A stretch of 53,271 bases of DNA. Source: Thermoplasmatales archaeon. GTDB lineage: Archaea > Thermoplasmatota > Thermoplasmata > Thermoplasmatales > Thermoplasmataceae. The notes under the pieces are model-generated. The model was not told where the DNA came from, did no database searches, and saw nothing but the letters and a program-made list of their open reading frames with translations. The stretch is taken from the NCBI GenBank assembly GCA_014874365.1, contig JACWAH010000004.1, positions 1 to 53,271 of the forward strand. The letters are read 5' to 3'. The position numbers and the translations under genes are program-made. Shown one piece after another: positions 25,988 to 35,029 of this stretch. Positions within the stretch are counted from its first letter, which is position 1. Each line of letters opens with the position of its first letter.

Positions 25988-28300
25988 ATGGAAGTAGAAA
26001 TCAGGATAGTTGCTGCATCATACCGAAGGGACGATGTCGCAGTCGAACTTTTTGGCAGGACAAAGGACAATAAGTCCGTTACGGTGCTATATAAAGGCTT
26101 CAAGCCGCATTTTGACGCGATCGATCCTGACCCTAAATACATCCAGCATCTCCAGGAAATGGGCGAATTTGTGTCCCAGGAGGAAAAGAAAATCTGGTAC
26201 GACGGAGATTTTCGAAATGCGGCGAGAATTTCAGTCAAATCCCCCTGGCAGGTCCCAACTTTGAGGACGCTTACTAAAGGGACTGTAATAGCAGCGGATA
26301 TACCGTTTCATCACAGATTTATTTATGACTTCGACATCGGCGCCTGCACCAGGGTAACAGGCGAGGAACTTGAATCGGAAAAAAAGAACTTCACCACCGA
26401 CCTCGTAATCGAGGCCAGGGAATTCAAGAATGTGGACGCGTTTAATCCTCCACTAAAGACGCTGTCCTTCGACATTGAAAATTCGATAAAAACCCAGGAA
26501 ATATATGTTATAGGTTACGCTATTTTTGACGGCTTCTCTTATAGGAAAGGGGAGATCTCCGGCGAGGAAAAGAGCATACTGGAAAGGTTTGTGGAACTTA
26601 TAAGGCAGGAAGATCCCGACATTCTGACCGGGTACAACATCGACGGATATGATCTTCCGTTAATCCAAACCCGGATGAAGAAACACCACGTATGGTTCGG
26701 CATTGGCAGGGATTCTTCACTGCCCAGGAGGATCCAGGACCAGTACTGGCGCGTCCACGGAAGAGTCATCAGCGATACCTGGTGGAACGTCAAGAGAATA
26801 CTTCGTCCAAAAAACGAATCGCTGAATGCGGTTTCCAAGGAGATGCTGGGAGAAGGAAAGGACAATATAAACAGGCTGAACATCGAGGCGGAGTGGGCTG
26901 CCAGAAAGGATGAAGTGATTGCCTACTGCATCAAGGACGCCTATCTTACCCTGCAGATTTTCCTGAAACTAAGGGCATTGGAAAGAAGCATGTTCATGGC
27001 GTACGTTTCCAAGCTTCCGCTGGAGGACGTAATGAATGGCGGGACCAGTAACTACGTTGACTCGATCCTGATCAGGGAAGCCGACAGGAACGACATAGGG
27101 GTACCGCTAACCTCTTACAGGGATAAAGGAGAAGCCATAGAGGGTGGATACGTGAAGAGCATAGGCGTTGGCATTTTCAAGAACGTTATTGTGCTGGATT
27201 TCAAGAGCATGTATCCTTCAATGATTATCAAGAACAACATCTGTTTTACCACGCTCAGTCCCAAAGGAACCATAGTAGCACCAAACGGAATCAAGTTCCT
27301 TGCACCGGACCAGAGGCAGGGGCTCATTCCGAAGATACTGAAGGATCTGATGGCTGAACGGGACCAGGTGAAAAAGAGAATGAAAGCTTCCGCCAGGGAG
27401 GACAAGGAATTTTACGATGGAATCCAGAACGCCATCAAGGTGTTAATGAATACATTTTACGGTGTGCTGGCCTCATCATTTTACAGGTTCACAAACCCTG
27501 AGATTGGAGCTGCGGTGACAGCTTTTGCAAGGAATACTATAACCACTCTGATTGAGAGGCTGGAAAAAGAAGGGGTAAAGGTTCTTTATGGTGATACTGA
27601 CAGCATTTTCCTCGAGTCAGGCATCCCGGATCTTGAAGGAACAGTCGCATTCGGGGAAACGCTGAGTCAAAAGCTTTCAAAGGAAGAGAGCCTCTCACTC
27701 GAATTTGAGAAGGTGTTTGGAACCTTTTTCTCGCATGGCGCAAAGAAAAGATACGCCGGGAAAATCGCGTTTCCATACGAACAGTCAGGAGAGATTCTGA
27801 TAAGGGGGTACGAGGTCCGAAGAACCGACTCATTCAACCTTCAGAGCGAAGCACTGTCAAAGGTGCTTGCCTTCGTTCTGGACGACAAGCCGCAGGAGGC
27901 CATAAAATATGCAATGGAAATAGTGGAAAAAGTGCAGAAGGGCGAGGACATACCCATTTCTCAGTTAGTTATTTCGAGATCCGTCAAGGGTTTAGACAAG
28001 AACGATTATAAGGATAGCCACAACCTTGCCAACGTGCGGGTCGCCAGGAAAATGCATGAACAGGGAGAGACTTTTGTTCCTGGCATGAAAGTCTCCTGGA
28101 TAGTTACCAACGGAAAGAAAACTCCACAGGAAGTTGAGCCCTACATCGAGGGAAACAAGTTCGAATATACACCGGACTGGTCCTACTATGCAAAGAGGGT
28201 CTCAGATACACTAAAAAGGGTGACAGAAGGGCTGGATGGAGGACATAGCACGCAGCAGTTGCCTGCCGGTAACTCCAGAATCACGCTCGACAGTTTCTGA
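25988..28300 (+). CDS. polB: Family B DNA polymerase
   Basis: A 770-residue archaeal replicative-type polymerase with proofreading. Exonuclease motifs are LSFDIEN (Exo I), NIDGYDLP (Exo II) and YCIKDAYL (Exo III). Polymerase motifs are LDFKSMYPSMI (A), KVLMNTFYGVLAS (B) and YGDTDS (C), followed by KKRYAGK. All catalytic aspartates are present. The ATG at 25988 follows an AT-rich stretch and gives an N-terminus (MEVEIRIVAASY) typical of PolB. No intein interrupts the motifs. Length and motif order are normal. Confidence 0.96.
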   Translation: MEVEIRIVAASYRRDDVAVELFGRTKDNKSVTVLYKGFKPHFDAIDPDPKYIQHLQEMGEFVSQEEKKIWYDGDFRNAARISVKSPWQVPTLRTLTKGTVIAADIPFHHRFIYDFDIGACTRVTGEELESEKKNFTTDLVIEAREFKNVDAFNPPLKTLSFDIENSIKTQEIYVIGYAIFDGFSYRKGEISGEEKSILERFVELIRQEDPDILTGYNIDGYDLPLIQTRMKKHHVWFGIGRDSSLPRRIQDQYWRVHGRVISDTWWNVKRILRPKNESLNAVSKEMLGEGKDNINRLNIEAEWAARKDEVIAYCIKDAYLTLQIFLKLRALERSMFMAYVSKLPLEDVMNGGTSNYVDSILIREADRNDIGVPLTSYRDKGEAIEGGYVKSIGVGIFKNVIVLDFKSMYPSMIIKNNICFTTLSPKGTIVAPNGIKFLAPDQRQGLIPKILKDLMAERDQVKKRMKASAREDKEFYDGIQNAIKVLMNTFYGVLASSFYRFTNPEIGAAVTAFARNTITTLIERLEKEGVKVLYGDTDSIFLESGIPDLEGTVAFGETLSQKLSKEESLSLEFEKVFGTFFSHGAKKRYAGKIAFPYEQSGEILIRGYEVRRTDSFNLQSEALSKVLAFVLDDKPQEAIKYAMEIVEKVQKGEDIPISQLVISRSVKGLDKNDYKDSHNLANVRVARKMHEQGETFVPGMKVSWIVTNGKKTPQEVEPYIEGNKFEYTPDWSYYAKRVSDTLKRVTEGLDGGHSTQQLPAGNSRITLDSF

Positions 28301-28310
28301 TCCTGCGCAA

Positions 28311-28928
28311 TTATTCCTCTATAAGGACTGCCCTGATGGGAGACGCGTCACTGTCAAGCTTTACCGGAAATCCACAAAAGAGGTAATTTCCAGGATGCAC
28401 AGACGAAAGGTCCAGCCCTTCAATTATGGTCATATTATCAATAAGATCCAAATGGACGTCATTGTCTGCACCGAATTTCTTGACGCTCAGGTAATCTATT
28501 CCTAAGGTTTTTACCTTCTTTGCGATTAAAAGATCTGCTCCAGATCTTGATACATGAGCAAAATTTTCCCTGAAGCTGCCATATCCCATAATTGAGTTCT
28601 CGGTTTTGAGCAGGATTATTTCTCCGGCCTTAAGATTAAGTGGTTCAAGATCGACATCATCTATATTTTCGCCGGCTCCAGTAAGGTCAGCAACCCTGCA
28701 CGGGCCATAGAAATTTCCCAAAGGTATATCATCAGTAACATATCCGCCGTTTTTGACATGGAGTCCCGCATCTACATGAGATCCAGTATGGGAGCCAATG
28801 CAAATCATGGATTCATTCGTGGCATTTTCAGGAATCATGGAATATTGCCTTAACGAAGGAACTGGGTTTCCTGGATAAACAATCATGGATTTTTCAACCT
28901 TCATGGAGATATCATGAATTTTTCTCAA
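28311..28928 (-). CDS. Cyclase / kynurenine formamidase-like metal hydrolase
   Basis: A 205-residue protein of the cyclase family (PF04199 type), metal-dependent amidohydrolases that include kynurenine formamidase. The signature HTGSHVDAGLH near residue 60 supplies the metal-binding His and Asp residues, close to the family's HxGTHxDxPxH. VYPGNPVPSL near the start and GIDYLSVKKFG near residue 150 also fit. The frame runs to 28985, but a TTG at 28926-28928, about 11 bases after GGAGGATG, gives M-RKIHDIS, as in the family. The natural substrate is unknown. It converges on polB with 10 bases between stops. Confidence 0.8.
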   Translation of the reverse strand: MRKIHDISMKVEKSMIVYPGNPVPSLRQYSMIPENATNESMICIGSHTGSHVDAGLHVKNGGYVTDDIPLGNFYGPCRVADLTGAGENIDDVDLEPLNLKAGEIILLKTENSIMGYGSFRENFAHVSRSGADLLIAKKVKTLGIDYLSVKKFGADNDVHLDLIDNMTIIEGLDLSSVHPGNYLFCGFPVKLDSDASPIRAVLIEE

Positions 28929-29033
28929 CTGAACAACATCCTCCAGTGTACACCGAATTAAGATCAAGGAATCCTGTATAAACATATCCAGTTATATAAA
29001 CCGGTCAAGAGTCCCATTCAAAAGGAATCTTTA

Positions 29034-29909
29034 TCAGTAATACTCAGCAGGGTCAATGACATTCTCAGGAGTACCGCTGATGAATTTCTTGACATTTTCG
29101 CAGGCTTTAAAAACTGCTCTGTCGAAGTCTCCCTGAACCTGGTCTGAAACATGTGGTGTTAGAATACAGTTTGGCGGAATTTCATCAGCTATATTCGGTT
29201 CGTTCCACCACACATCTGCAAGATAAAACTTCTCGGGGAATCTCTTGAGATACCATAGCATATCGGTCTTGTTCACGATATCCGCCCTGGCAACATTCAC
29301 AATCATTTTCCCGTTGAACATTGACAAAGCATCGGCATTTATGATCCCACGTGTCTTGCTTGTAAGCGGCAGCAGGATCACCACAATATCGGAAATTCCC
29401 ATGAGTTTTGCAATAGACGCCATGTACTGGCTCACATTTGGATCATCTTTCTGGGTCCTGGAATATGCAAGCACTTCCATGTCGAACGCCTTCGCATGAG
29501 CAGCCAGGCTTTTCCCGATTTCTCCATACCCGATTATACCGAGTTTTTTGTTTTTTAGGGTGTCTACAGCTTCTTTCCTGAATATGCGGTGGTGTGTCTT
29601 GGTGTTAAGTTCCATTATCCTCTTTGCAGTCATAAGAATAAGGGCAAGTATGTGCTCGGATGTCGCCTCTGAGAATGCACCCGCATTTTTGCAGACCGTT
29701 ACTCCCTTGGGTATACCTTTTAGATTCAGGGCGTCCAGACTGGCGTAAATGCTCTGAATAAGCTTGGTGTTATCCGACACTTTATACTTATTTGCAACGA
29801 TCTGAATTTCGCCGGGAGAGTCCGGATTGATCTTTACATCTGCACCGATTATTTCCTGACACTTTTTTAAAACTTCTTGGGTTACATTAAACGTAAAGGA
29901 AATATCCAT
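29034..29909 (-). CDS. D-2-hydroxyacid dehydrogenase family protein
   Basis: A 291-residue NAD(P)-dependent dehydrogenase of the D-isomer-specific 2-hydroxyacid family. The Rossmann motif KLGIIGYGEIGKSLAAHA is near residue 116-133. The catalytic Arg lies in NVARADIVN, the Glu in DVWWNEPN, and the His in LTPHVS. It is shorter than the usual 310-330 residues, and the N-terminal substrate domain is reduced. The substrate cannot be predicted. Upstream of the ATG at 29909, AT-rich sequence (29925-29945) may hold the promoter. Confidence 0.88.
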   Translation of the reverse strand: MDISFTFNVTQEVLKKCQEIIGADVKINPDSPGEIQIVANKYKVSDNTKLIQSIYASLDALNLKGIPKGVTVCKNAGAFSEATSEHILALILMTAKRIMELNTKTHHRIFRKEAVDTLKNKKLGIIGYGEIGKSLAAHAKAFDMEVLAYSRTQKDDPNVSQYMASIAKLMGISDIVVILLPLTSKTRGIINADALSMFNGKMIVNVARADIVNKTDMLWYLKRFPEKFYLADVWWNEPNIADEIPPNCILTPHVSDQVQGDFDRAVFKACENVKKFISGTPENVIDPAEYY

Positions 29910-30110
29910 GCCGATCCAACATAATTTAGTTGTTATATTTATTTTCTCTTGGTGTCATCGTCAACCTTCGTTGATTTCTCCGCATAATCTTCAACGATAC
30001 ATTTTAGCGGCTTTTATTAAATGCCCTTGGAGGAGCAAACCTGCCTTTCATTTTTCGCATCTCGTTCCTCAGTCTCGCGGGTAAGTTGCTTATCACAGGG
30101 ACAAACAGTA

Positions 30111-30118
30111 ATATAAAT
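30111..30118 (+). promoter_or_regulatory. TATA-like box of the FHA-kinase-phosphatase operon
   Basis: The sequence atataaat lies about 25 bases before the ATG at 30137, favouring a leaderless transcript and that ATG as the start of the first gene. Confidence 0.5.
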
Positions 30119-30136
30119 AAGACTACCTTTATCCCT

Positions 30137-30700
30137 ATGATCTGGAAGCACAGAGAGAGCACCAGTGTGCCTTCAAACGGCATTATGGTATGCCCCAGAT
30201 GCCTTAGTCAATACACCGAGGATTCTCTTTTCTGCGCCAGAGATGGATCAAGGCTCCTTCTTGAAAAAGACGTATTTAAGAAAGAGATCATGTGCAGGCA
30301 ATGTGGCGCGTACATTACCGGCCTCGAGGAAGAATGCCCCGAATGCGGATATACCCAGAATCACTCAAACCCGGTTGTCAGGTTGACTCCGCTCCTTTCG
30401 TCTGCAATAGTGTTATGGAAACTGCCCTATGAATTTGGGAGAGGAGACCTCAGAAGAGTCAACGGGGCGGAATACGTGAATACAAAGCACCTGTTATTCT
30501 ACCAGTCGGAGAACACAGTAATGGTGAAAGACCTGAAGTCTCTCAATGGTACCAAGATCAATGGGAAACCCATTGGTAAAGGAGGATCTGCCAAAGAAGC
30601 CCAGATTAAATCAGGAGATATCCTGGAACTTGCCCCAAACGCCCAGGGAGAAGGAATGGTAAAAGTTACTGTTGACTTGGTATTTGTCAGGGGAATCTGA
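30137..30700 (+). CDS. Zinc-ribbon and FHA-domain protein
   Basis: A 187-residue soluble signalling adaptor. Residues about 17-40 contain CPRC and FCARDG, and about 54-75 a second Cys4 element (CRQCG, then CPECGYTQ), a double zinc ribbon. The C-terminal half is an FHA domain: GRGDLRRVNGAEYVNTKHLLF in two blocks, then VKDLKSLNGTKINGKPI with the conserved N-G-T. FHA domains bind phosphothreonine. The gene lies 23 bases before a Ser/Thr kinase, so it probably reads or recruits products of that kinase. The ATG at 30137 fits the TATA spacing; an internal ATG at 30185 is an alternative. Confidence 0.85.
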   Translation: MIWKHRESTSVPSNGIMVCPRCLSQYTEDSLFCARDGSRLLLEKDVFKKEIMCRQCGAYITGLEEECPECGYTQNHSNPVVRLTPLLSSAIVLWKLPYEFGRGDLRRVNGAEYVNTKHLLFYQSENTVMVKDLKSLNGTKINGKPIGKGGSAKEAQIKSGDILELAPNAQGEGMVKVTVDLVFVRGI

Positions 30701-30723
30701 TTTTATGTGGGAGGCCTGGTGTT

Positions 30724-33291
30724 ATGAGAAGTAATGTTTCAGGCACCGCAGCGATATTTTACGCTGTAATAGGGCTAACTTGTGTATCCGCATTCTCAAT
30801 CCTTCCAATTACCGACCCACTGGAAAAACTTGAATTCTATAATATTCCCTACATTTTCATTGCCATCGCAGCCCTGATTGGCGTGCTTTTTGTCAGGGCT
30901 AAGCGGAGTGTCACCAAGCGAATTGGCACTTATGGATCAAACCAGAGCAACAGGTCTACACAGATTCAGTCAGTTCTGCTTTTAGCACTTTCACTTTCCC
31001 TTGCAGCCATAATGGTTTTCACTTTACTGGGTAAACAATATCTTTTCCTTATGATTATTACGCTGTCCCCGGTCGAGTTCCCCCTATTTTATATGGAAGA
31101 GAAACTTGCAGATTTCAACAGGATCAGGAAAGGATTTGCAGCCACATCATTCGTGATCGTAGTGGTATTGGCGATTTTTACACTTTCCACATTTTTCAAT
31201 CCTTTGCTTGTTATTGGCGGGCTCTCATTATATTCGGTTGTCAGGACTTTCGGATTAAGCGAGCCAGTCGAAAGGATTCGGCAAAATGGTTACAACAGCT
31301 CGGTCGCCCTCCTGTCGCCGGGTTATCTTGGAAGTTTCATTCTGTTATTTAATCTGCTGGGGTCATCGGGAACTGCAGTCGTTATCGCGCTTATACTGTT
31401 CCTGCTGATATTTGTCTCTGTACTGCTCACCATTAGAAGAAAGAAATTCTCTTTCGGCATCCTGTATTCGCTTCTTGTCCTGGCAACTGTATATTCCATT
31501 TTGCACTCTGTACAAACTTTTGCACCGGTATATACAGTATCCCTTATCGCACTGTTTTCCGCATCAATTTACATGATGTTCTTCGACTCACTGGACTCGA
31601 AGTTCCATAACATATGGAAGTCGATGAAACTTCTTCCTAAAGGCGCTTTGTTTCCTGTGTTCCTGGTATTTAGCGCAATAGGGCTGATAGGTTTTGTCGG
31701 GTTCTCGGCCTGGAACCTGTCAATTTTTTATCCAGGGAATTCCTTCAACAACCTTGACCAGGTTGCCACTACGATTCTGGTCATTTCAATTTTGTTGCTG
31801 ATAGCCGCAACAGGAAGCAAGCTATTGAATCCGGTAGGCTTTGCTCTACTGGCATTGCTATTTATCTACGGCGTTTTTGAAGTGGTCTCCCTGAACTTCA
31901 ACGGTTTATGGACTCCTGGATTTCTGGAGGCAGTTGTTATCTCCGGCTCGATTTCACTGCTGGTTCTTTACGAACCTACATTCAGGTTTACCAGATCGTA
32001 CTCATCCAATGTGCCGGTAACTTTGTCTATCTCTCACAGGCTGGGATTTACGCGATACCTTCATTCAAGATATGACGTTAATCTTGAGAAGAACAAGCGA
32101 TCAAACAAGGACCTCCTGGGTTCTGGAGGTTTTGCATATGTGTTCAAGGGGAGGGACATGTCCACCGGAGAAACCGTGGTGGTCAAAACTCCAAGGGTAT
32201 ACGATGAAGAGGGAAAAAACGAGCGGGAGAAAAAAGAGTTCATGCAGGATTCAACCAGGCAGTTGAAGGCAGAAAAAGACGTCCTTTCAATACTTTACCA
32301 TCCAACAATAGTACGATTCGTGGACTACTTCAAGGAAAACAACGAATATTACCTCGTGGAGGAATACGCGGAAGGCAGAACAACAGAATCCTTCCTTGCA
32401 GGCGGTTCCCGGCAGGGAGTAAAATTCGACGAGGAGAAAGTGCTCTCAATCGCAAAGCGTTTGATCTTCGCACTCAACTACATGCACATGCATGAAGTGT
32501 TTCACAGGGATTTGAACCCGAGCAACATACTGATAACCAAACAGGGTCCCAAAATAATCGACTTTGGCACCTCGAAGTCAATGATAGGGAAAGGAACCAG
32601 GAGTTTTTTCGCACACAGCGAAAGGATTGGCGTCCCCTGCTATAATCCTCCGGAACTCGAGATCGGGACGAGTATAGAGGCATCCCCGTCCTATGACACT
32701 TATTCACTGGGGGCTGTAATGTGTTCACTTTTCACCGGGACGTTCCTTGACGGCGACCAGATAATGGTGAAATACGGGAGCCGATTCATAACGGAAAGGT
32801 ATCTCAAGGAAGAAATATCAGACAAGGTCAGTGCTGATTTATACAGAATTATGAGGAAGATGCTTGCCTTCAGGCCGGAGGACAGATACACTTCAGCTGT
32901 TTCGGTTATAGCCGAGCTTTTCAACCTTAACGGGGAAATGGTCATCACGCACATGGGGGATATTTATATGCTGGACAGGCAGACGACGTATTCTATAATC
33001 CTGTCAGGGGATGAATCTCTATATGTCCAGGAAGGGCGCATTATAAGGGATAACCAGATATTCATATACGAACATGGCAGGCAGGATGTCGAAAAATGGG
33101 GGGAGCTCCGTTACGACAATATGCAGAGGGGGTATTATTTCAAGGCAGAACCCAGGAAAGGTATATACGGCAAGGACGGGCAGAAGACCAGCGAAAGGAA
33201 GCAGGTGATGGAGATGAAGGCTCTGAACATCTACACATACCAGCAAGATGTAACCAGCGGAGGCTTCTGTTACAATGTCAGGAGGATCTGA
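30724..33291 (+). CDS. Polytopic membrane Ser/Thr protein kinase
   Basis: An 855-residue protein. Residues 1-415 hold about 12-14 hydrophobic membrane helices. A Hanks-type kinase domain follows: glycine loop GSGGFAYVF at about 466, VVVK lysine near 488, catalytic HRD at 594-596, DFG-type DFGTSK from 613, and a substrate-binding CYNPPE. The catalytic loop reads HRDLNPSN where most kinases have HRDLKPSN. About 110 C-terminal residues after the kinase are beta-rich and unassigned. The membrane half has no extracellular sensor domain that I recognise. It lies between an FHA protein and a PP2C phosphatase, whose ATG follows one base after its stop. Confidence 0.9.
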   Translation: MRSNVSGTAAIFYAVIGLTCVSAFSILPITDPLEKLEFYNIPYIFIAIAALIGVLFVRAKRSVTKRIGTYGSNQSNRSTQIQSVLLLALSLSLAAIMVFTLLGKQYLFLMIITLSPVEFPLFYMEEKLADFNRIRKGFAATSFVIVVVLAIFTLSTFFNPLLVIGGLSLYSVVRTFGLSEPVERIRQNGYNSSVALLSPGYLGSFILLFNLLGSSGTAVVIALILFLLIFVSVLLTIRRKKFSFGILYSLLVLATVYSILHSVQTFAPVYTVSLIALFSASIYMMFFDSLDSKFHNIWKSMKLLPKGALFPVFLVFSAIGLIGFVGFSAWNLSIFYPGNSFNNLDQVATTILVISILLLIAATGSKLLNPVGFALLALLFIYGVFEVVSLNFNGLWTPGFLEAVVISGSISLLVLYEPTFRFTRSYSSNVPVTLSISHRLGFTRYLHSRYDVNLEKNKRSNKDLLGSGGFAYVFKGRDMSTGETVVVKTPRVYDEEGKNEREKKEFMQDSTRQLKAEKDVLSILYHPTIVRFVDYFKENNEYYLVEEYAEGRTTESFLAGGSRQGVKFDEEKVLSIAKRLIFALNYMHMHEVFHRDLNPSNILITKQGPKIIDFGTSKSMIGKGTRSFFAHSERIGVPCYNPPELEIGTSIEASPSYDTYSLGAVMCSLFTGTFLDGDQIMVKYGSRFITERYLKEEISDKVSADLYRIMRKMLAFRPEDRYTSAVSVIAELFNLNGEMVITHMGDIYMLDRQTTYSIILSGDESLYVQEGRIIRDNQIFIYEHGRQDVEKWGELRYDNMQRGYYFKAEPRKGIYGKDGQKTSERKQVMEMKALNIYTYQQDVTSGGFCYNVRRI

Positions 33292-33292
33292 G

Positions 33293-34117
33293 ATGGACGT
33301 TGGTTACGGGAGCATAAGGGGAAAGGTCAGGCACAGGGACGAGGACTCTATCCTCCTGGAGCAGGACGTAACATTGTCACTGAACACTGTGATGGAAAGG
33401 GCCCTGTTCGCTCTCGCGGATGGAATGGGCGGAGGGGAAAAAGGAGAAGAAGCAAGCAGGATTGCCGTTCAGGGGGTAAGGGAATCAAAAGAATCTATAA
33501 TGTCCCTGAACCCGCTGGATCACACAGCAATAATCAACGCGCTTCTTGATACCATGCATTACTCCAATGAAAAAATCATCCAGTACAAGAAAGAGAATGA
33601 ACTTTACGGGATGGGGACCACCCTTACTCTGGCCTATTATGCCGAAGGGTGGCTTCACGTTGTGAACGCAGGAGATTCCAGAGGATATATCTTCAACTAT
33701 GGCACCACAGTGCAGAAAACTGTTGATAATTCCTACGTAATGGAAATTGTCAAATCCGGAAAACTGGCAGAGAGTGATCTCAGGAAACATCCCAGAAGAA
33801 ATGAACTGACTGTTGCATTGGGATTTGAGGACAACTTCAACCCTGAAGCTTACTTATGGAGATGCTTCAGCGGGGATTCAATCATGCTGTGCTGTGACGG
33901 CCTCTGGTCCGTAATCGATCCAACATTCCTTTCGAGAGCTTCCACGTCTAATGTTTCCTGCCAGGACGCCATCGATTCCCTGATTACCTATGCGAATGAA
34001 ACTGACGGTACGGACAACATATCTGCAATACTGATCAGGCCAACGCTTGTATCAGATGAGGAGGAGAGTTTGAGGCGGCCCACTATCACTTCAGTATCCT
34101 ATAAAAGTACGGTCTAA
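33293..34117 (+). CDS. PP2C-type Ser/Thr protein phosphatase
   Basis: A 274-residue metal-dependent phosphatase that should reverse the phosphorylation by the kinase encoded just upstream. PP2C motifs are RHRDEDS near the N-terminus, ALADGMGGGEKGEEAS for metal binding, GMGTTLTLA, NAGDSRGYIF, LCCDGLWSVI and the final TDNISAIL. All metal-binding aspartates appear present. The start is the ATG at 33293, one base after the kinase stop, with GGAGG at 33281-33285. The kinase and phosphatase are therefore translationally linked. Confidence 0.93.
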   Translation: MDVGYGSIRGKVRHRDEDSILLEQDVTLSLNTVMERALFALADGMGGGEKGEEASRIAVQGVRESKESIMSLNPLDHTAIINALLDTMHYSNEKIIQYKKENELYGMGTTLTLAYYAEGWLHVVNAGDSRGYIFNYGTTVQKTVDNSYVMEIVKSGKLAESDLRKHPRRNELTVALGFEDNFNPEAYLWRCFSGDSIMLCCDGLWSVIDPTFLSRASTSNVSCQDAIDSLITYANETDGTDNISAILIRPTLVSDEEESLRRPTITSVSYKSTV

Positions 34118-34182
34118 TGCTTATTATTCGTTTTTGACTGTACCACAAATATTTTTATCATTCCGTCTACTCATCCATTACC

Positions 34183-34506
34183 ATGGACTGCGATACTTTG
34201 ATAAAGCAGATTGAAAACAAGTTTTCCACCGACGTCGGATCTGCTGAAGAATCGCAGAATTCTGATCCAGCGGATATGGCAAAGAGATCAGCCAGCTTCC
34301 TTGAATGGTTTGAAAACCTGATCAACAATGGCCTGGTGGATAGCGGAGAGACCGTGGAGTCAGCAAAGAAATGCATACTGAAGACACTTGAGGCTGATCC
34401 CGAGGGTCTGGATCATCCATTCCTTCAGGATGCCCTGTCCATTTTTTCCGATAAACGCCTGACGGAAATCTTTGGCGTCAAAATATTTGCCAATCTCGAT
34501 GAATAG
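34183..34506 (+). CDS. Small acidic helical protein of unknown function
   Basis: A 107-residue acidic, probably all-helical soluble protein with no recognised domain. It starts MDCDTLIKQIENKF. Many Ser, Asp and Glu residues occur near residues 18-32. A TATA-like aatatttttatc at 34148-34159 lies about 25-30 bases upstream, so it has its own promoter, although it follows the kinase-phosphatase operon by 65 bases on the same strand. The position suggests, but does not prove, a link to that signalling module. Confidence 0.65.
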   Translation: MDCDTLIKQIENKFSTDVGSAEESQNSDPADMAKRSASFLEWFENLINNGLVDSGETVESAKKCILKTLEADPEGLDHPFLQDALSIFSDKRLTEIFGVKIFANLDE

Positions 34507-34547
34507 GCAATAGATTTAATCCTCAAACGAATTTACAACGGATAGAG

Positions 34548-34889
34548 TTGCCAGAAGAAATCAGCAAGAAACTTGATAAATTCATAAGCAGCTTGCCCTC
34601 AGAAGAGGTATACTTAGAAGCTATCAGGGATATACTTAAGGACATCATCAAGGAATACATCAAGAAGAAAATAAACTCCGACGATCATCTAAAACAGGAG
34701 ATTGTTCAGGTTCTGAAGGAATTCACGGAAGCCAAGCTAAAGGAATACGATTCCATGGCAAGGATGACCAAAATTTCCGCCAAACTGGGATTCAGCCTTG
34801 CACCGGAGGCCTTGAAAACTGAAGCAATTAGTGATTTCCTGAACGTATTCCAGAAGGAGATTGAAGAAATAATAAAGAAGACGCTTTGA
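34548..34889 (+). CDS. Small charged helical protein of unknown function
   Basis: A 113-residue protein that is predicted to be almost entirely helical, with heptad-like stretches such as LKDIIKEYIKKKINSDDHLK. No domain is recognised. The start is a TTG at 34548 (M-PEEISKKLDKF); the first in-frame ATG is far inside. It follows the other small helical protein by 41 bases and may be cotranscribed with it. The two are not obviously homologous. Confidence 0.6.
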   Translation: MPEEISKKLDKFISSLPSEEVYLEAIRDILKDIIKEYIKKKINSDDHLKQEIVQVLKEFTEAKLKEYDSMARMTKISAKLGFSLAPEALKTEAISDFLNVFQKEIEEIIKKTL

Positions 34890-35029
34890 CCCTCCCTGGT
34901 TCCAGCAGCCTTGCAGGCGCAGGGTTCCCTGTCAGCCCGGGGCCGCAGTCATCACGCCTTGGATGCGATCATTCTCCATCTGGGTCATTGACACGTATGC
35001 TTAAATTTCAGTTGAGGCCAGATCTCGCT

